Source of the DNA: Cyanobium sp. CACIAM 14
GTDB taxonomy: Bacteria > Cyanobacteriota > Cyanobacteriia > PCC-6307 > Cyanobiaceae
NCBI GenBank assembly: GCA_000708525.1
Contig: JMRP01000014.1
Coordinates: 1-59,004, forward strand
DNA: 59,004 nucleotides
Direction: 5' to 3'
This document shows positions 50,491 to 59,004 of this stretch, piece by piece. Below the pieces are notes generated by a model that saw nothing but the letters and a program-made list of their open reading frames with translations, searched no databases and was not told where the DNA came from. Within the stretch, counting starts at the first letter, position 1. The number at the start of each line of letters is the position of its first letter. A program made the position numbers and the translations under genes.

Positions 50491-50574
50491 TCACGGGAAA
50501 ACGCCGAAGACCAGAGAGAGGAGAGCGAAGCCCAGGACGCCCACCAGGGCCAGCAGGGAGGTGGATTGGGGCAT
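50491..50574 (-). CDS. Possible 27-residue membrane peptide
   Basis: MPQSTSLLALVGVLGFALLS with LVFGVFP forms one transmembrane helix. GAAAGGG lies three to nine bases before the ATG at 50574. It resembles the size and shape of photosystem or cytochrome b6f small subunits but matches none I can name. It is flanked by non-coding DNA on both sides. Confidence 0.45.
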   Translation of the reverse strand: MPQSTSLLALVGVLGFALLSLVFGVFP

Positions 50575-50685
50575 GACCCTTTCCCGAGGACTCCAATCAT
50601 AAAGAGAATCTGAAGGTGCGGCACCTCTCCAGGGGAGGGATCGTTGCCGATCGTCATCTCCCCATGCAGGTGGCCGGTCCCGCGG

Positions 50686-51216
50686 TCAGGGAGAGGCTTC
50701 CGCCCGCCACCGCTCACCTGCCGGGCCGACGGCCTCGCAGACCACTTCCCTGGCCTCGAGCCGGCAGGATCCAGTGGCGAGCTGGGCCCGGGTCAGTTCC
50801 ATCGCCGCTGCCGTGGCGCCGTAGCCCGTCTGGCCCACCGCGCTCACCCGCAGCCGCAGGGGCCAGCGGGGCACGCAGCGGCTCATGCGGCAGCGCATCC
50901 CCGGCGAATCTTCCTCCAGCACTCCGGCGAACACCAGCTGGCGATCCAGGGAGGGCCTCTCCCCTCCGGGCAGCAGGAACCGGACGGTGAGCAGTCCCTC
51001 CAGCTGCTGATCCAGCCGCAGCACGCTGCAGCTTTCCTGGCGTGGGGGCCCCGTTCCGGAGGGGGTGCTCAGGATCCGGCAGTGTTGCAGCGCCCGCTGC
51101 CAGCGTCCGAAATCCTCACCGGGCAGCTCCCTGGCCCGCAGGGAGCACTCCAGCAGGCCGGCCATCACCACCAGGGCAAGCCCCGTCGCGGCACCTCCGC
51201 CGGGCGGCAGCCTCAA
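50686..51216 (-). CDS. Hypothetical protein with N-terminal membrane anchor
   Basis: The 176-residue protein starts LRLPPGGGAATGLALVVMAG, a signal or anchor helix, and continues with LECSLRARELPGEDFGRWQR, LRLDQQLEGLLTVRFLLPGG and CVPRWPLRLRVSAVGQTGYG. The proposed start is TTG at 51216, which overlaps the stop of the zinc-ribbon gene (TTGA), the usual form of translational coupling. No family recognised. Confidence 0.6.
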   Translation of the reverse strand: MRLPPGGGAATGLALVVMAGLLECSLRARELPGEDFGRWQRALQHCRILSTPSGTGPPRQESCSVLRLDQQLEGLLTVRFLLPGGERPSLDRQLVFAGVLEEDSPGMRCRMSRCVPRWPLRLRVSAVGQTGYGATAAAMELTRAQLATGSCRLEAREVVCEAVGPAGERWRAEASP

Positions 51217-51362
51217 TAGCCCGAGTCGGCGACGCACATGCCCTGGCAGCTGATTCCGTTGCTCGCGGTCCTGCCGCAGTGCGAGCAGAGCACCCGCTCG
51301 CCGGGGGGGTCTGGCGGAACAGGTGGCAGCCCCGGTGTCGGCCCATGGGAGGTGTCGGTCAT
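51213..51362 (-). CDS. Small zinc-ribbon-like protein
   Basis: The 49-residue protein has a Pro-rich start (GPTPGLPPVPPDPPGE) and then RVLCSHCGRTASNGISCQGM and CVADSGY. Two Cys pairs (CxxC and CxxxC) fit a small zinc ribbon. A longer frame starts at 51395. The stop overlaps the next gene's start. Similar small Cys proteins occur in marine Synechococcus as far as I recall. Confidence 0.65.
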   Translation of the reverse strand: MTDTSHGPTPGLPPVPPDPPGERVLCSHCGRTASNGISCQGMCVADSGY

Positions 51363-51424
51363 GGCGGGCCGAGGGTGGTGGGTCGGAACGATCATGGCAA
51401 CCGCAGGAATCCCGCGCGACCGCC

Positions 51425-52426
51425 TTGGCTGAGCCCGTCATCCCCCTGTCCGACCCGGCTCCGGCAGGCCGTCCGGGGGTCGGTGTCGGCACCTGGGCCT
51501 GGGGGAATCAGTTCCTCTGGGGCTATGACCCGGCCCAGGACGGGGAGCTGGCCGCCTGCTTCCGCCGGGCGGTGGATCTGGGGCTGACATTCTTCGACAC
51601 GGCCGATTCCTATGGCACCGGCCGCTTCAGCGGGCGCAGCGAGGAACTGCTGGGCCGGTTCCTCCAGAACCTGCCGCCCGACCGTCGCCGCGGGGTCACG
51701 GTGGCCACCAAGCTGGCCCCCTTCCCCTGGCGCCTCGGCCGCCGGGGGTTCGAGCGTGCGTTCGAGGGATCCCGCCAGCGCCTGCAAGGCCACCTCCAGC
51801 GGGTGCAGCTGCACTGGAGCACCGCCCGCTACGCCCCCTGGCAGGAGGGACCGCTGCTGGAGGGACTGGCCGATCTGGTGGCGCAGGGTCGTGTGGGGAG
51901 CCTGGGGGTGTCCAACCTCGGGCCTTGCCGCCTCCGTCAGGTGCACCGGCAGCTGGCCAGGCGGGGCGTGCGGCTCAGCAGCCTCCAGGTACAGCTCTCG
52001 CTGCTGGCCCCCGACGCCGTGGGGGACGCTGGGGTGGTGACGGTGTGCCGTGAGCTGGGCATCGAACTGCTGGCCTACAGCCCGCTCGCCCTCGGTCTGC
52101 TGAGCGAGCCGCCAGGGAGTGACAGGCCCCTGCCCGCCGGCCCCCGTGGCTGGCTGTTCCGGCGGCTGCGGCCCCGGATCCAGCCGTTGCTGCAGGCCAT
52201 GGAGGGAATGGCCCGGGCCCACGGCGCCCCCATGGCCGCCGTGGCGATCAACTGGTGCCGGGCCCATGGGGCCCTGCCCCTGGTGGGGATGCGGCGGGTG
52301 GAGCAGGCGGAGGTGGCGGCGGCGGCTGCGCTCTGGCACCTTGCTGAGGCGGAACGCCGGGAGTTGGATCGGTTGGCGCACGCCTGCCGAGCCCGCATGC
52401 CAGCCAATCCTTTTCAGAGCGACTGA
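51425..52426 (+). CDS. Aldo/keto reductase
   Basis: The 333-residue TIM-barrel reductase has GVGTWAWGNQFLWGYDPAQD, TFFDTADSYGTGRFSGRSEE with the catalytic Asp and Tyr, VTVATKLAPFPWRLGRRGFE with the Lys, QLHWSTARYAP with the His, and LAYSPLALGLLSEPPG and AAVAINWCRAHGALPLVGMR near the C-terminus. NADPH-linked reduction of an unknown carbonyl compound is likely. The TTG start at 51425 is uncertain; the frame is open upstream to 51323, where it overlaps the divergent zinc-ribbon gene. Confidence 0.85.
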   Translation: MAEPVIPLSDPAPAGRPGVGVGTWAWGNQFLWGYDPAQDGELAACFRRAVDLGLTFFDTADSYGTGRFSGRSEELLGRFLQNLPPDRRRGVTVATKLAPFPWRLGRRGFERAFEGSRQRLQGHLQRVQLHWSTARYAPWQEGPLLEGLADLVAQGRVGSLGVSNLGPCRLRQVHRQLARRGVRLSSLQVQLSLLAPDAVGDAGVVTVCRELGIELLAYSPLALGLLSEPPGSDRPLPAGPRGWLFRRLRPRIQPLLQAMEGMARAHGAPMAAVAINWCRAHGALPLVGMRRVEQAEVAAAAALWHLAEAERRELDRLAHACRARMPANPFQSD

Positions 52427-52431
52427 GCGTC

Positions 52432-53094
52432 TCAGGCGCTGAGGACCTGCGAGGGGTCGGGGCTGAGAACCACCGGCAGGGCTGCCGGTCGGGGCTGGGG
52501 GGCTTCCGCCCGCTGCAGCAACCGGAGCACCTGGGGGTCGGTCCCCTCGCCCCCCAGGGAGGCCTCTTCCCCGGGGCCGCAGGCGGCGAGCGCCTCCTGG
52601 AGCAGGGAGTCGAAGGTGGCCCCGGGCAGTCGATGGCGGGCCAGCTCGAGGAAGGCGCGGGCGAGGGATTCGCCGGCCGCAGCCCGCAGAGCCGGATTGG
52701 ACCGCCTCAGCTCCTGCTCCTGGGCGATGGAGGTGAGGAACCGCTGGGTGATGTCCCGCTTGGTGGTGGCTCTGATCCGGGTGTCCTGGTCGGCCTCGCT
52801 GAGGAAGGGCTGCTCCTCCAGTTCCTGCAGGCGGCGATTGAGGCTGTCGAGGACGTCCTGGGCTTCCTTGGCGATGTGGGTGAGCTGGCCGTCCGAAAGA
52901 CGGGGCAGGTCGGCCACGTAGACCTTGCCGTGGTCCCGGAGGGTCAGAAACGTCGGACGCTGGCCGCCGGAACCCTCCCGCTGACCCATGGGCCCTCCCT
53001 CACGTAGCCGGGGCCGGGGCTGCTGGGGACGCTGGGGCGGAATGGGGCCGGCGGAACTGCGCCGGCGGGTGATGCGTCGGGACGTATCGAACAT
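52432..53094 (-). CDS. Hypothetical protein, possibly coiled-coil
   Basis: The 220-residue protein begins with a basic stretch (MFDTSRRITRRR) and contains RPTFLTLRDHGKVYVADLPR, LSDGQLTHIAKEAQDVLDSL, NRRLQELEEQPFLSEADQDT and TKRDITQRFLTSIAQEQELR. The middle is helical and may form a coiled coil. I recognise no domain. It overlaps nothing and sits between the reductase (convergent) and purM on the same strand. Confidence 0.6.
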   Translation of the reverse strand: MFDTSRRITRRRSSAGPIPPQRPQQPRPRLREGGPMGQREGSGGQRPTFLTLRDHGKVYVADLPRLSDGQLTHIAKEAQDVLDSLNRRLQELEEQPFLSEADQDTRIRATTKRDITQRFLTSIAQEQELRRSNPALRAAAGESLARAFLELARHRLPGATFDSLLQEALAACGPGEEASLGGEGTDPQVLRLLQRAEAPQPRPAALPVVLSPDPSQVLSA

Positions 53095-53194
53095 CGGGCT
53101 ACGGAGTCGTTTGGTGCGGACGGACGGGGGCTGGCGGCAGCGGAACAAGCGGATCCGACCCTAGGGAGGGCGGCGCCGCAGGGCCAGACCCGCT

Positions 53195-54229
53195 TCAGTA
53201 CGGCATGCCGGCCAGGGGGGCTTCCCCCGGTTCGCCAGCCGCGACCATGCCGAGTTCCCAGGCCTGATGGCCCGAGTTCCGGCAGGCATCGATGATGCCA
53301 GCCGAGGCTCCCGGCGGCACCACCAGGCAGAAACCGACCCCGAGATTGAAGGTGTTCCACAGGTCGGACTCCGGAATCCCTCCCCGGTCCTGCAGCCAGC
53401 GGAACAGGGGCGGCCGCACCCAGCTGGCCGGGTCGATGACCCCGTGGACCCCCGCTGGAAGGCAGCGTGGAAGATTCTCCGGCAGCCCTCCGCCGGTGAT
53501 GTGGGCCATGGCGTGAATGGGCAGGCCACTCCTGCGCAGCGCCCTCACCAGCCCCGCATAGATCAGGGTGGGGGTCAGCAGGGCCTCGATCAGTTCCTGA
53601 CCGGTCTCCGGCAGCATCGTTCCGGCGCTCACGTTCTCCGCCTCGAGGATGCGGCGCACCAGGCTGAAGCCATTGCTGTGCACACCGCTGCTGGCCACCC
53701 CGACGATCCGGTCCCCCGCCACCACCCGCCGTCCGTCGATCCGCTCGTCCTCTTCCACCACGGCGACGCAGAACCCGGCGAGGTCGTAGCGGCCTGGGCC
53801 GTAGAAGCCGGGCATCTCGGCGGTTTCGCCACCCAGGAGCGCGCAGCCGCTCTGGCGGCAGCCATCGGCGATCCCTTCCACCACCTCCGCCATGGCCTCC
53901 GGCCCCAGCTTCCCCGTGGCGATGTAATCCAGGAAGAACAGCGGCTCCGCGCCGCTGGTGATCACGTCGTTGACGCACATCGCCACGAGATCGAGTCCCA
54001 CTCCGTGGTGCACGCCATGGGCCTGGGCCAGCTCGAGCTTGGTGCCCACACCGTCCGCCCCGGCCACCAGAAGAGGACGCTTCAGCCCTGTCGGCAGTCG
54101 ACAGAAGCCGCCGAAGCCCCCGAGACCGCCGATCACCTCAGGCCGGCGGGTCGTTTCCACGCTGTCCCGGATGCGTTCCACGAAGGCGCGACCGGCGGCA
54201 ACGTCCACGCCGGCGGAGCGATAGTCCAT
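53195..54229 (-). CDS. purM: Phosphoribosylformylglycinamidine cyclo-ligase
   Basis: The 344-residue AIR synthetase has [80 protein letters not shown] and [20 protein letters not shown]. It closes the imidazole ring in purine synthesis. The intergenic region upstream holds about 420 bases before the divergent RlpA-like gene. Confidence 0.96.
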   Translation of the reverse strand: MDYRSAGVDVAAGRAFVERIRDSVETTRRPEVIGGLGGFGGFCRLPTGLKRPLLVAGADGVGTKLELAQAHGVHHGVGLDLVAMCVNDVITSGAEPLFFLDYIATGKLGPEAMAEVVEGIADGCRQSGCALLGGETAEMPGFYGPGRYDLAGFCVAVVEEDERIDGRRVVAGDRIVGVASSGVHSNGFSLVRRILEAENVSAGTMLPETGQELIEALLTPTLIYAGLVRALRRSGLPIHAMAHITGGGLPENLPRCLPAGVHGVIDPASWVRPPLFRWLQDRGGIPESDLWNTFNLGVGFCLVVPPGASAGIIDACRNSGHQAWELGMVAAGEPGEAPLAGMPY

Positions 54230-54654
54230 GGGACAGGGGAGCAGGGCTGCACCGATCCTGCATCGGCAGGGGGCCGGCGCAGCCTCCTGACCGCTTCAGG
54301 CCGTGGACGATCCCAGGATCGGCACAGGTTTCAATCAGCCCGGCTTATCCCATAAATCAAATGTGCTGATCTTTGTGGCCTTGCAATGGGCCAGTCAGGC
54401 CAGTGGCCGCCTGGACAGGGGGGAAGATGATGAAATCTGATCGGTCGAATCGCGCTCAGGGTGCACAAACAGCCCCTGCGCACTCCGGATAGTTTTCCCG
54501 GGTCGTCAATTCCTGTCAGGAACTCGCCAGGTCAATTCGGACTTCTCTGTCTGAGTCACCGCCCCCAGGGTTTTGCTCGAGATCAGTGACCGAATGCAGC
54601 ACGTGGGCCTCACTTGCCCCCGTGCCCTCTTCCGGCCGGCGTGTTCCGCACGTT
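54230..54654. other. Intergenic region between purM and the RlpA-like gene
   Basis: The 425 bases contain no convincing gene. The left half is A/T-richer (CCCATAAATCAAATGTGCTG), compatible with promoters for the two divergent genes. A small palindrome TTCCTGTCAGGAA lies at about 54510-54522. No tRNA, riboswitch or CRISPR was recognised. Confidence 0.5.
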
Positions 54655-55173
54655 ATGCGTTGCACTCAACTCCTGGGCGCCGCCGCCCTCCTTCTCAGCA
54701 GCAGCATCGCTCCGGCCCAGGCCGGCTCCCTTACTGCCTCGCCGGCCTCAGGGAGTTCCGTTGCCATACGCTCCACCGAATATCCCTCCAACTGGGAGAA
54801 GTTCGTCGACCAGATCCGTCCCGTGCCCGTGGCGGGTCATCTGATCGCTTCCGCGGGTCCTGCACCGTTCGGCACTGGCGGTCAGATCAGCACGGGCCGT
54901 GCGAGCTGGTACGGCCCCGGATTCTTCGGCAGCCGGACGGCCAGTGGAGAGGTCCTGCGGCCCGGCACCCTCACCGCCGCCCACCGCACCCTGCCGTTCG
55001 GCACCATGGTGCGCGTGACCAACCTCGGCAATGGTCGCTCCGCCGTCGTGCGCATCAACGATCGTGGTCCTTTCCACGGTGGTCGGCTGATCGATCTGGC
55101 TCACGGAGCCGCTCGGGAGCTGGGGGTGACGGCCAGCGGCACCGCTGACGTGAAGCTTGAAGTGCTTCCCTGA
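54655..55173 (+). CDS. RlpA-like septal lytic transglycosylase
   Basis: The 172-residue protein has a signal peptide (LLGAAALLLSSSIAPAQAGS, cut at AQA-G). Residues 85-172 form a double-psi beta barrel: STGRASWYGPGFFGSRTASG, LTAAHRTLPFGTMVRVTNLG and SAVVRINDRGPFHGGRLIDL. RlpA proteins act on glycan strands lacking stem peptides at the division site. No lipobox and no SPOR domain are present, so it is a short soluble form. Confidence 0.9.
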   Translation: MRCTQLLGAAALLLSSSIAPAQAGSLTASPASGSSVAIRSTEYPSNWEKFVDQIRPVPVAGHLIASAGPAPFGTGGQISTGRASWYGPGFFGSRTASGEVLRPGTLTAAHRTLPFGTMVRVTNLGNGRSAVVRINDRGPFHGGRLIDLAHGAARELGVTASGTADVKLEVLP

Positions 55174-55233
55174 CATGCTCCACGCCCTCCCCGGGCCTGG
55201 CCATCGCTGAGGGTCCATCCGTCAATCTGGCGG

Positions 55234-56823
55234 GTGGGCCCTTGCCGTTTGCTGGTGCGACTGTTTCAGACCCGGTCCGAGCTGATCACCTGGTGTCGGG
55301 ACCAGGCCAGCAGGCCCCTCCACTTCGTGCCCACCATGGGCAGCCTGCACCGGGGCCATCAGCAGCTTCTGCGCAGGGCTGCAGAACCGGTGCCCGAAGG
55401 CCGACCCGTGGTGCTGCTCAGTGTGTTCGTCAATCCGCTGCAGTTCGGCACGGGAGAGGATTTCGCCCGCTACCCCAGGGATCTTGCGGCGGATGCCGCC
55501 CTGGCGGCGGAGGCCGGCGCGGCGGCCCTGTTCGCCCCTTCTGCGGAGGAGCTGTTTCCCGGTGGCGAGGAGGAACTCACGCGGGTCATTCCCCCGTCGT
55601 CTCTGCGGCGGACCCTCTGCGGTCCGCTCCGGCCCGGTCATTTCGAGGGTGTCGCCACCGTTGTCTGCCGGCTGCTGGCCCTCGTGCGGCCCGATCGTCT
55701 GCTGCTCGGGGAGAAGGACTGGCAGCAACTCATCATCCTGCGCCGCGTGGTGGCCGATCTCGCCTTGCCTGTCACGGTGCAGGGCTGCGCCACCGTGCGT
55801 GAGGCCGACGGTCTCGCCTGCAGTTCCCGCCACCGCTATCTGACGGTTGACGAGCGACGGCAGGCGGCTGCCCTGCCGGCCGCCCTGGCGGCGGCGTCCA
55901 GCCTCTGGGGCAGCGGGACCAGGAGTGCCGAAGCGCTGACCGCCCCGGCCCGCCAGGTGATGGAGACGGCGGGCCTGGCCGTGGAGTACGTGGAGATGGT
56001 GCAGCCCCTTACCCTGAGTCCCGCGGACGCTCTCGAAGGGCCTTCACTGCTGGCCGTGGCGGCCCGCTGCGGCAGCACCCGCCTGATCGACCATGTCTTT
56101 CTGATGACCCGTCCACCGATCGTCGCCATCGATGGCCCTGCCGGCGCGGGGAAAAGTACCGTCACCCGGGCCTTCGCCAGCCGCATGGGTCTGGTCTATC
56201 TCGACACCGGTGCCATGTACCGGGCACTCACCTGGTGGGTGCTCCACCAGGGAGTGGATCCGGCGGATCCCGCAGCGGTCGCACCGCTGCTGGAGGATCT
56301 CGATCTTCAGCTCCTCAGCGGGGCGGGCGGGGAGCAGCGGGTGAGGGTGAACGGCCATGAGGTGAGCGAGGCCATCCGCAGCCCCGAGGTCACGGCTCTT
56401 GTGTCCACCGTGGCCGCTCACCCCTGCGTGCGGGAGGCGCTGACACGCCAGCAGCAGGCCATGGGGCTACGGGGCGGCCTGGTGGCCGAAGGACGCGACA
56501 TCGGCACGGCGGTGTTTCCGGACGCCGAGTGCAAGGTCTTCCTGACGGCCACCGTGGCCGAGCGGGCCCGCCGCAGGGCCCTGGATCTGGCCCAGCGCGG
56601 TTTCCCCGTGCCGGAGCGGGCCGAACTCGAAGCCCAGATCGCCGAGCGGGATCACCTCGATTCCAGCCGCAGCGTCGCGCCCCTGCGGCAGGCGGCCGAT
56701 GCGGTGGAGCTGGTCACCGATGGCCTGGCCATCGATGCGGTGATCCAGCGGCTGGTGGACCTCTTCCGCGAGCGGGTGCCGGAGGACGCCTGGCCCGGCC
56801 CCACCCGGGTGCAGGCCCCCTAG
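55234..56823 (+). CDS. panC/cmk: Bifunctional pantoate-beta-alanine ligase/(d)CMP kinase
   Basis: The 529-residue fusion has PanC at residues 1-285: LHFVPTMGSLHRGHQQLLRR (HxGH), FVNPLQFGTGEDFARYPRDL, LLGEKDWQQLIILRRVVADL and DGLACSSRHRYLT. Cmk occupies about 290-515: IVAIDGPAGAGKSTVTRAFA (P-loop), GLVYLDTGAMYRALTWWVLH and LVAEGRDIGTAVFPDAECKV. It makes pantothenate for coenzyme A and phosphorylates CMP/dCMP. This fusion is common in cyanobacteria. GTG 55234 is used as start. The stop overlaps the convergent phosphatase stop in one CTAG. Confidence 0.95.
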   Translation: MGPCRLLVRLFQTRSELITWCRDQASRPLHFVPTMGSLHRGHQQLLRRAAEPVPEGRPVVLLSVFVNPLQFGTGEDFARYPRDLAADAALAAEAGAAALFAPSAEELFPGGEEELTRVIPPSSLRRTLCGPLRPGHFEGVATVVCRLLALVRPDRLLLGEKDWQQLIILRRVVADLALPVTVQGCATVREADGLACSSRHRYLTVDERRQAAALPAALAAASSLWGSGTRSAEALTAPARQVMETAGLAVEYVEMVQPLTLSPADALEGPSLLAVAARCGSTRLIDHVFLMTRPPIVAIDGPAGAGKSTVTRAFASRMGLVYLDTGAMYRALTWWVLHQGVDPADPAAVAPLLEDLDLQLLSGAGGEQRVRVNGHEVSEAIRSPEVTALVSTVAAHPCVREALTRQQQAMGLRGGLVAEGRDIGTAVFPDAECKVFLTATVAERARRRALDLAQRGFPVPERAELEAQIAERDHLDSSRSVAPLRQAADAVELVTDGLAIDAVIQRLVDLFRERVPEDAWPGPTRVQAP

Positions 56824-57359
56824 TTTCCGTGCCCCAGCTGTTCGGCCCTGAGCGTCTCGAGCAGACCTGTGCAGGCGTCCTCCAGCAGATCCAGGACCCT
56901 CTCGAAGCTCTCCTCACCGCCGTAATAGGGATCGGGCACCTCCTCGAGGGTGAATCGGCGGCAGTGGCTGGTGAGCGGGCCGATGCGGGCGGTGGCCACG
57001 CCGGGCGTTGCCAGGGCAAGCACGTCCCTGAGGTTCTGCCGATCCATCGTCAGCACGTGATCGAAACGGCTGAGGTCGTCGGCGCTGATCTGGCGGGCCC
57101 GACTGGGCAGCTCGATTCCCCTTCGTCCCGCAGCGCTGCGCATGCGCGGGTCGGCGGGCCTGCCCACGTGCCAGTGACCGGTTCCGGCGGAATCCACCCG
57201 GAAGGCCCGCTCCAGACCCTGGCGCTCGAGCAGGTGCAGGAACACCCCTTCCGCGGCCGGGGAACGGCAGATGTTGCCCAGGCAGACGAAGAGGATGCGG
57301 ACCGGGCGCTCCGTGCCACCCCCGCGTCCGCTGCCTGCTGGAACGCCCGACGGATTCAT
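56820..57359 (-). CDS. Low-molecular-weight protein tyrosine phosphatase
   Basis: The 179-residue protein has the catalytic loop ILFVCLGNICRSPAAEGVFL (C-x5-R), FDHVLTMDRQNLRDVLAL and the late VPDPYYGGEESFERVLDLLE carrying the acid Asp. The N-terminus of about 20 residues is a basic Gly-rich extension. Such enzymes remove phosphate from Tyr residues, often in exopolysaccharide control. The ATG at 57359 overlaps the cpcF stop by four bases. Confidence 0.93.
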   Translation of the reverse strand: MNPSGVPAGSGRGGGTERPVRILFVCLGNICRSPAAEGVFLHLLERQGLERAFRVDSAGTGHWHVGRPADPRMRSAAGRRGIELPSRARQISADDLSRFDHVLTMDRQNLRDVLALATPGVATARIGPLTSHCRRFTLEEVPDPYYGGEESFERVLDLLEDACTGLLETLRAEQLGHGN

Positions 57360-58009
57360 GGTTCCCCCAGCCGCGTCAGGGCGAGCCCGGCCCGCAGCCG
57401 CACCACCGGAGTCGGCTCCCGCTCGGGATGGCCCAATATCCTCAGGTTCTCGAGGGCGCGCTGGCCGTGGGGATCGGCCCGCTCCAGGGGTGCTCCCAGA
57501 CCCTCCAGGGCCACCGCGACGGCGTAGCGCACCACCCATTCCCCGTCCTCACGCCCTTGTTCCAGTGCCACCAGGCAGCGCTCCCTCACATCGCGGCGTT
57601 CGCCGAGGGGTAGGGTTGCGAGCCGCAATTGGCCAAGTCCACGGGCGGCGGCGCGGCGCACGCTGGGGCCGATGTCCTGTCCCAGGGCCTGCTCCAGCAG
57701 GCTGAGGCCCCGCACGTCACCGATGCCGGCCAGGGCCCGCACGGCCCAGGCCCTGGCGCCGTAGTTGTGCTCGTCCAGGCCCAGCAGCAACGGCTCCACA
57801 GCGTCCGCGCCCACGGTGATCAGGCCGTCGACGGCGGCCACGGCAGCCCCGGGGTTGTTGAAGCCGAGCACGCGCACCAGAGAGGCGATGCCGGCAGGGT
57901 CGGCCCCGGGGCCGACCGCCTGCGCCAGCGCCCTGGTGGCCGCCAGCAGTTCCTGGGCCGAGGCGGCCCGCTCCACAGCGTCCACCAGGCTCCGAAGCGG
58001 GTCCATCAC
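57356..58009 (-). CDS. cpcF: Phycocyanobilin lyase subunit CpcF
   Basis: The 217-residue HEAT-repeat protein contains VLGFNNPGAAVAAVDGLITV, AVEPLLLGLDEHNYGARAWA and VRALAGIGDVRGLSLLEQAL, the CpcF signature. With CpcE it attaches phycocyanobilin to the phycocyanin alpha subunit. It starts at ATG 58009, overlapping the cpcE stop by four bases. The phosphatase follows, also overlapping, so it is likely in the same transcript. Confidence 0.92.
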   Translation of the reverse strand: MMDPLRSLVDAVERAASAQELLAATRALAQAVGPGADPAGIASLVRVLGFNNPGAAVAAVDGLITVGADAVEPLLLGLDEHNYGARAWAVRALAGIGDVRGLSLLEQALGQDIGPSVRRAAARGLGQLRLATLPLGERRDVRERCLVALEQGREDGEWVVRYAVAVALEGLGAPLERADPHGQRALENLRILGHPEREPTPVVRLRAGLALTRLGEP

Positions 58010-58872
58010 AGCAGTTCGTCCATGACCGCCAGCACGCTTTCCACTTCCGGTTCGCCGCTGCCCTGCTCCACCAACCCCCGCAGAGCGATCAGCTTGAGGC
58101 TGTTCTCCGCCAGGGTGCCACGGATCGGCTCGAGGGCCGGCCGCCAGCCCACGGCACCGAGATCCATCAAGGCGGCCCGTCGCACCTGCAACTGGGGATG
58201 GGCCAGCAACTCCAGCAGCACCTCCCCCCAGCGGGGCTCCGCCGTCAGCTGCAGCAGGGCCCGGGCCGCGGCGGAACGGATCAGGGGCCGGCCATGGTCC
58301 GCAAAGGGCTCAATGACTGCGGCCACAAGGGTGTCCTCCCCGGGAGGACTGGCCAGGCCGATGTCGCCCAGGGCCTCGATCATGGCCTCGCACGGCTCGC
58401 GCAGTTTCGGGCTGTTCTCCTGCGGAGCTCCCGCATGCTCGGGGCCGCTGGCCAGCCGCCGGCAGAGCGGGGCCACCGCCGCTTCCGCCTTCAGTTCCCC
58501 AAGGGCCCGGGCCGCGGCCTCCCTCAGGCCGTCGTCGTCGTCCTCGAGCGCGGCCAGCAGGTCGGGAATGGCCGCAGGATCGCCCAGCTTGCCCAATGCG
58601 CGAGCTGCATTGCGGGCCACGGCGTTGCGTTCCACCCCGGCATCCGCCTGACGGGGCTGACGCTCCTGCAGGGCACTTCGCAGCAGAGGCACCGCCTGGG
58701 GATGGCGGCTGCGCATCCTTCCGAGCCACCAGGCGGCGTAGTACTGGTGCGACTGGTCTTCCCTCTGGCGCAGCCGGCGCAGCGCCTCCTCCTCGCTGAT
58801 CGGCTCTCCGGCGCCGGGGGGCAGGTCGTTGGTGGGGTCGGCGACCGCCATCGCTGGCAAGGGACTGGACAT
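58006..58872 (-). CDS. cpcE: Phycocyanobilin lyase subunit CpcE
   Basis: The 288-residue HEAT-repeat protein has ISEEEALRRLRQREDQSHQY, YAAWWLGRMRSRHPQAVPLL, ARNAARALGKLGDPAAIPDL, ALMDLGAVGWRPALEPIRGT and LAENSLKLIALRGLVEQ. It forms the lyase with CpcF. The ATG at 58872 is chosen over 58851; frames upstream lose protein character. Bases 58873-59004 show no gene. The phycocyanin genes, if linked, would lie beyond the right edge. Confidence 0.92.
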   Translation of the reverse strand: MSSPLPAMAVADPTNDLPPGAGEPISEEEALRRLRQREDQSHQYYAAWWLGRMRSRHPQAVPLLRSALQERQPRQADAGVERNAVARNAARALGKLGDPAAIPDLLAALEDDDDGLREAAARALGELKAEAAVAPLCRRLASGPEHAGAPQENSPKLREPCEAMIEALGDIGLASPPGEDTLVAAVIEPFADHGRPLIRSAAARALLQLTAEPRWGEVLLELLAHPQLQVRRAALMDLGAVGWRPALEPIRGTLAENSLKLIALRGLVEQGSGEPEVESVLAVMDELL

Positions 58873-59004
58873 GGCCAGATGATGTTGCCACCGAGTCTCG
58901 TCCAGCTGCCCGGCGCCGCAGGCGGACGTGACATTTCGGCGCTCCCTTCTCGGCCGACGAGGCATGTCCGCTCACCAGGTGGCGTGGTTACAGGAATGAC
59001 CCAT

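Noticed and set aside
1-59004. CRISPR array, rRNA operon, complete insertion sequence or prophage
   Set aside because: No regularly spaced short repeats, no 16S/23S/5S sequence, no transposase and no phage structural or integrase genes were recognised on either strand.

Overview
The window looks like part of a picocyanobacterial chromosome of the Cyanobium/Synechococcus type. It is GC-rich and densely packed, and it encodes a photosystem I subunit (PsaD), phycocyanin chromophore lyases (CpcE/CpcF), a phycobilisome rod linker, a CrtD-type carotenoid desaturase, a CCB1-like cytochrome b6f haem-attachment factor, a fused PanC/Cmk protein and a cyanobacterial-type GshA. Assignments rest on reading translated sequence and remembered family motifs; no database search was run.

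Region 1 (1 to about 8.8 kb) is an accessory island. It opens with a partial minus-strand gene in lower-GC DNA. Then follow seven toxin-antitoxin (TA) loci: brnT/brnA-like, PF09720-type antitoxin/ParE-RelE toxin, hicB with a broken hicA, vapBC, a second hicB with a broken hicA, mazEF and tacAT. A small EVE-like/HNH nuclease gene sits beside the decayed parent of a repeat. Between the TA loci lie minus-strand copies of the 5' leader and N-terminal codons of one HNH(-HIT) nuclease gene. Three of the four copies that reach the diagnostic site share one internal deletion, so an already dead fragment seems to have been copied. A second repeat, about 132 bp with imperfect terminal inverted repeats, occurs twice. 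This TA/repeat mosaic is the most unusual part of the window.

Region 2 (8.8 to 22.4 kb) carries envelope and stress genes: a YbaY/NlpE-like exported protein, HdeD-like and MarC membrane proteins, a DUF2252 protein, a stomatin-like protein, a RimB-RimK fusion, an ABC ATPase, an SDR enzyme, a large MscS-type channel and a PPC-glutaredoxin fusion.

Region 3 (22.4 to 34.3 kb) carries a ferritin-like protein, the rod linker, crtD, fructosamine kinase, a CAAD membrane protein, a JAMM protease next to a MoeB-rhodanese protein, a K+ channel, a tandem cobO gene split by a frameshift, larE, speD, recF and tRNA-Arg(CCG).

Region 4 (34.3 to 45 kb) is a long minus-strand housekeeping run: GNAT, ppc, gshA, trpE, psaD, histidine kinase, rodA and mrp. 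Several of these overlap by 4 to 10 bases and look co-transcribed.

Region 5 (45 to 59 kb) has hemF, an amidase-like exported protein, CCB1, RNase D, an LpxB-related protein, tRNA-Cys(GCA), an aldo/keto reductase, purM, an RlpA-like protein, panC/cmk, a low-molecular-weight phosphatase and cpcF/cpcE. The cpcEF pair runs toward the right edge, and no further gene is visible in the last 130 bases.
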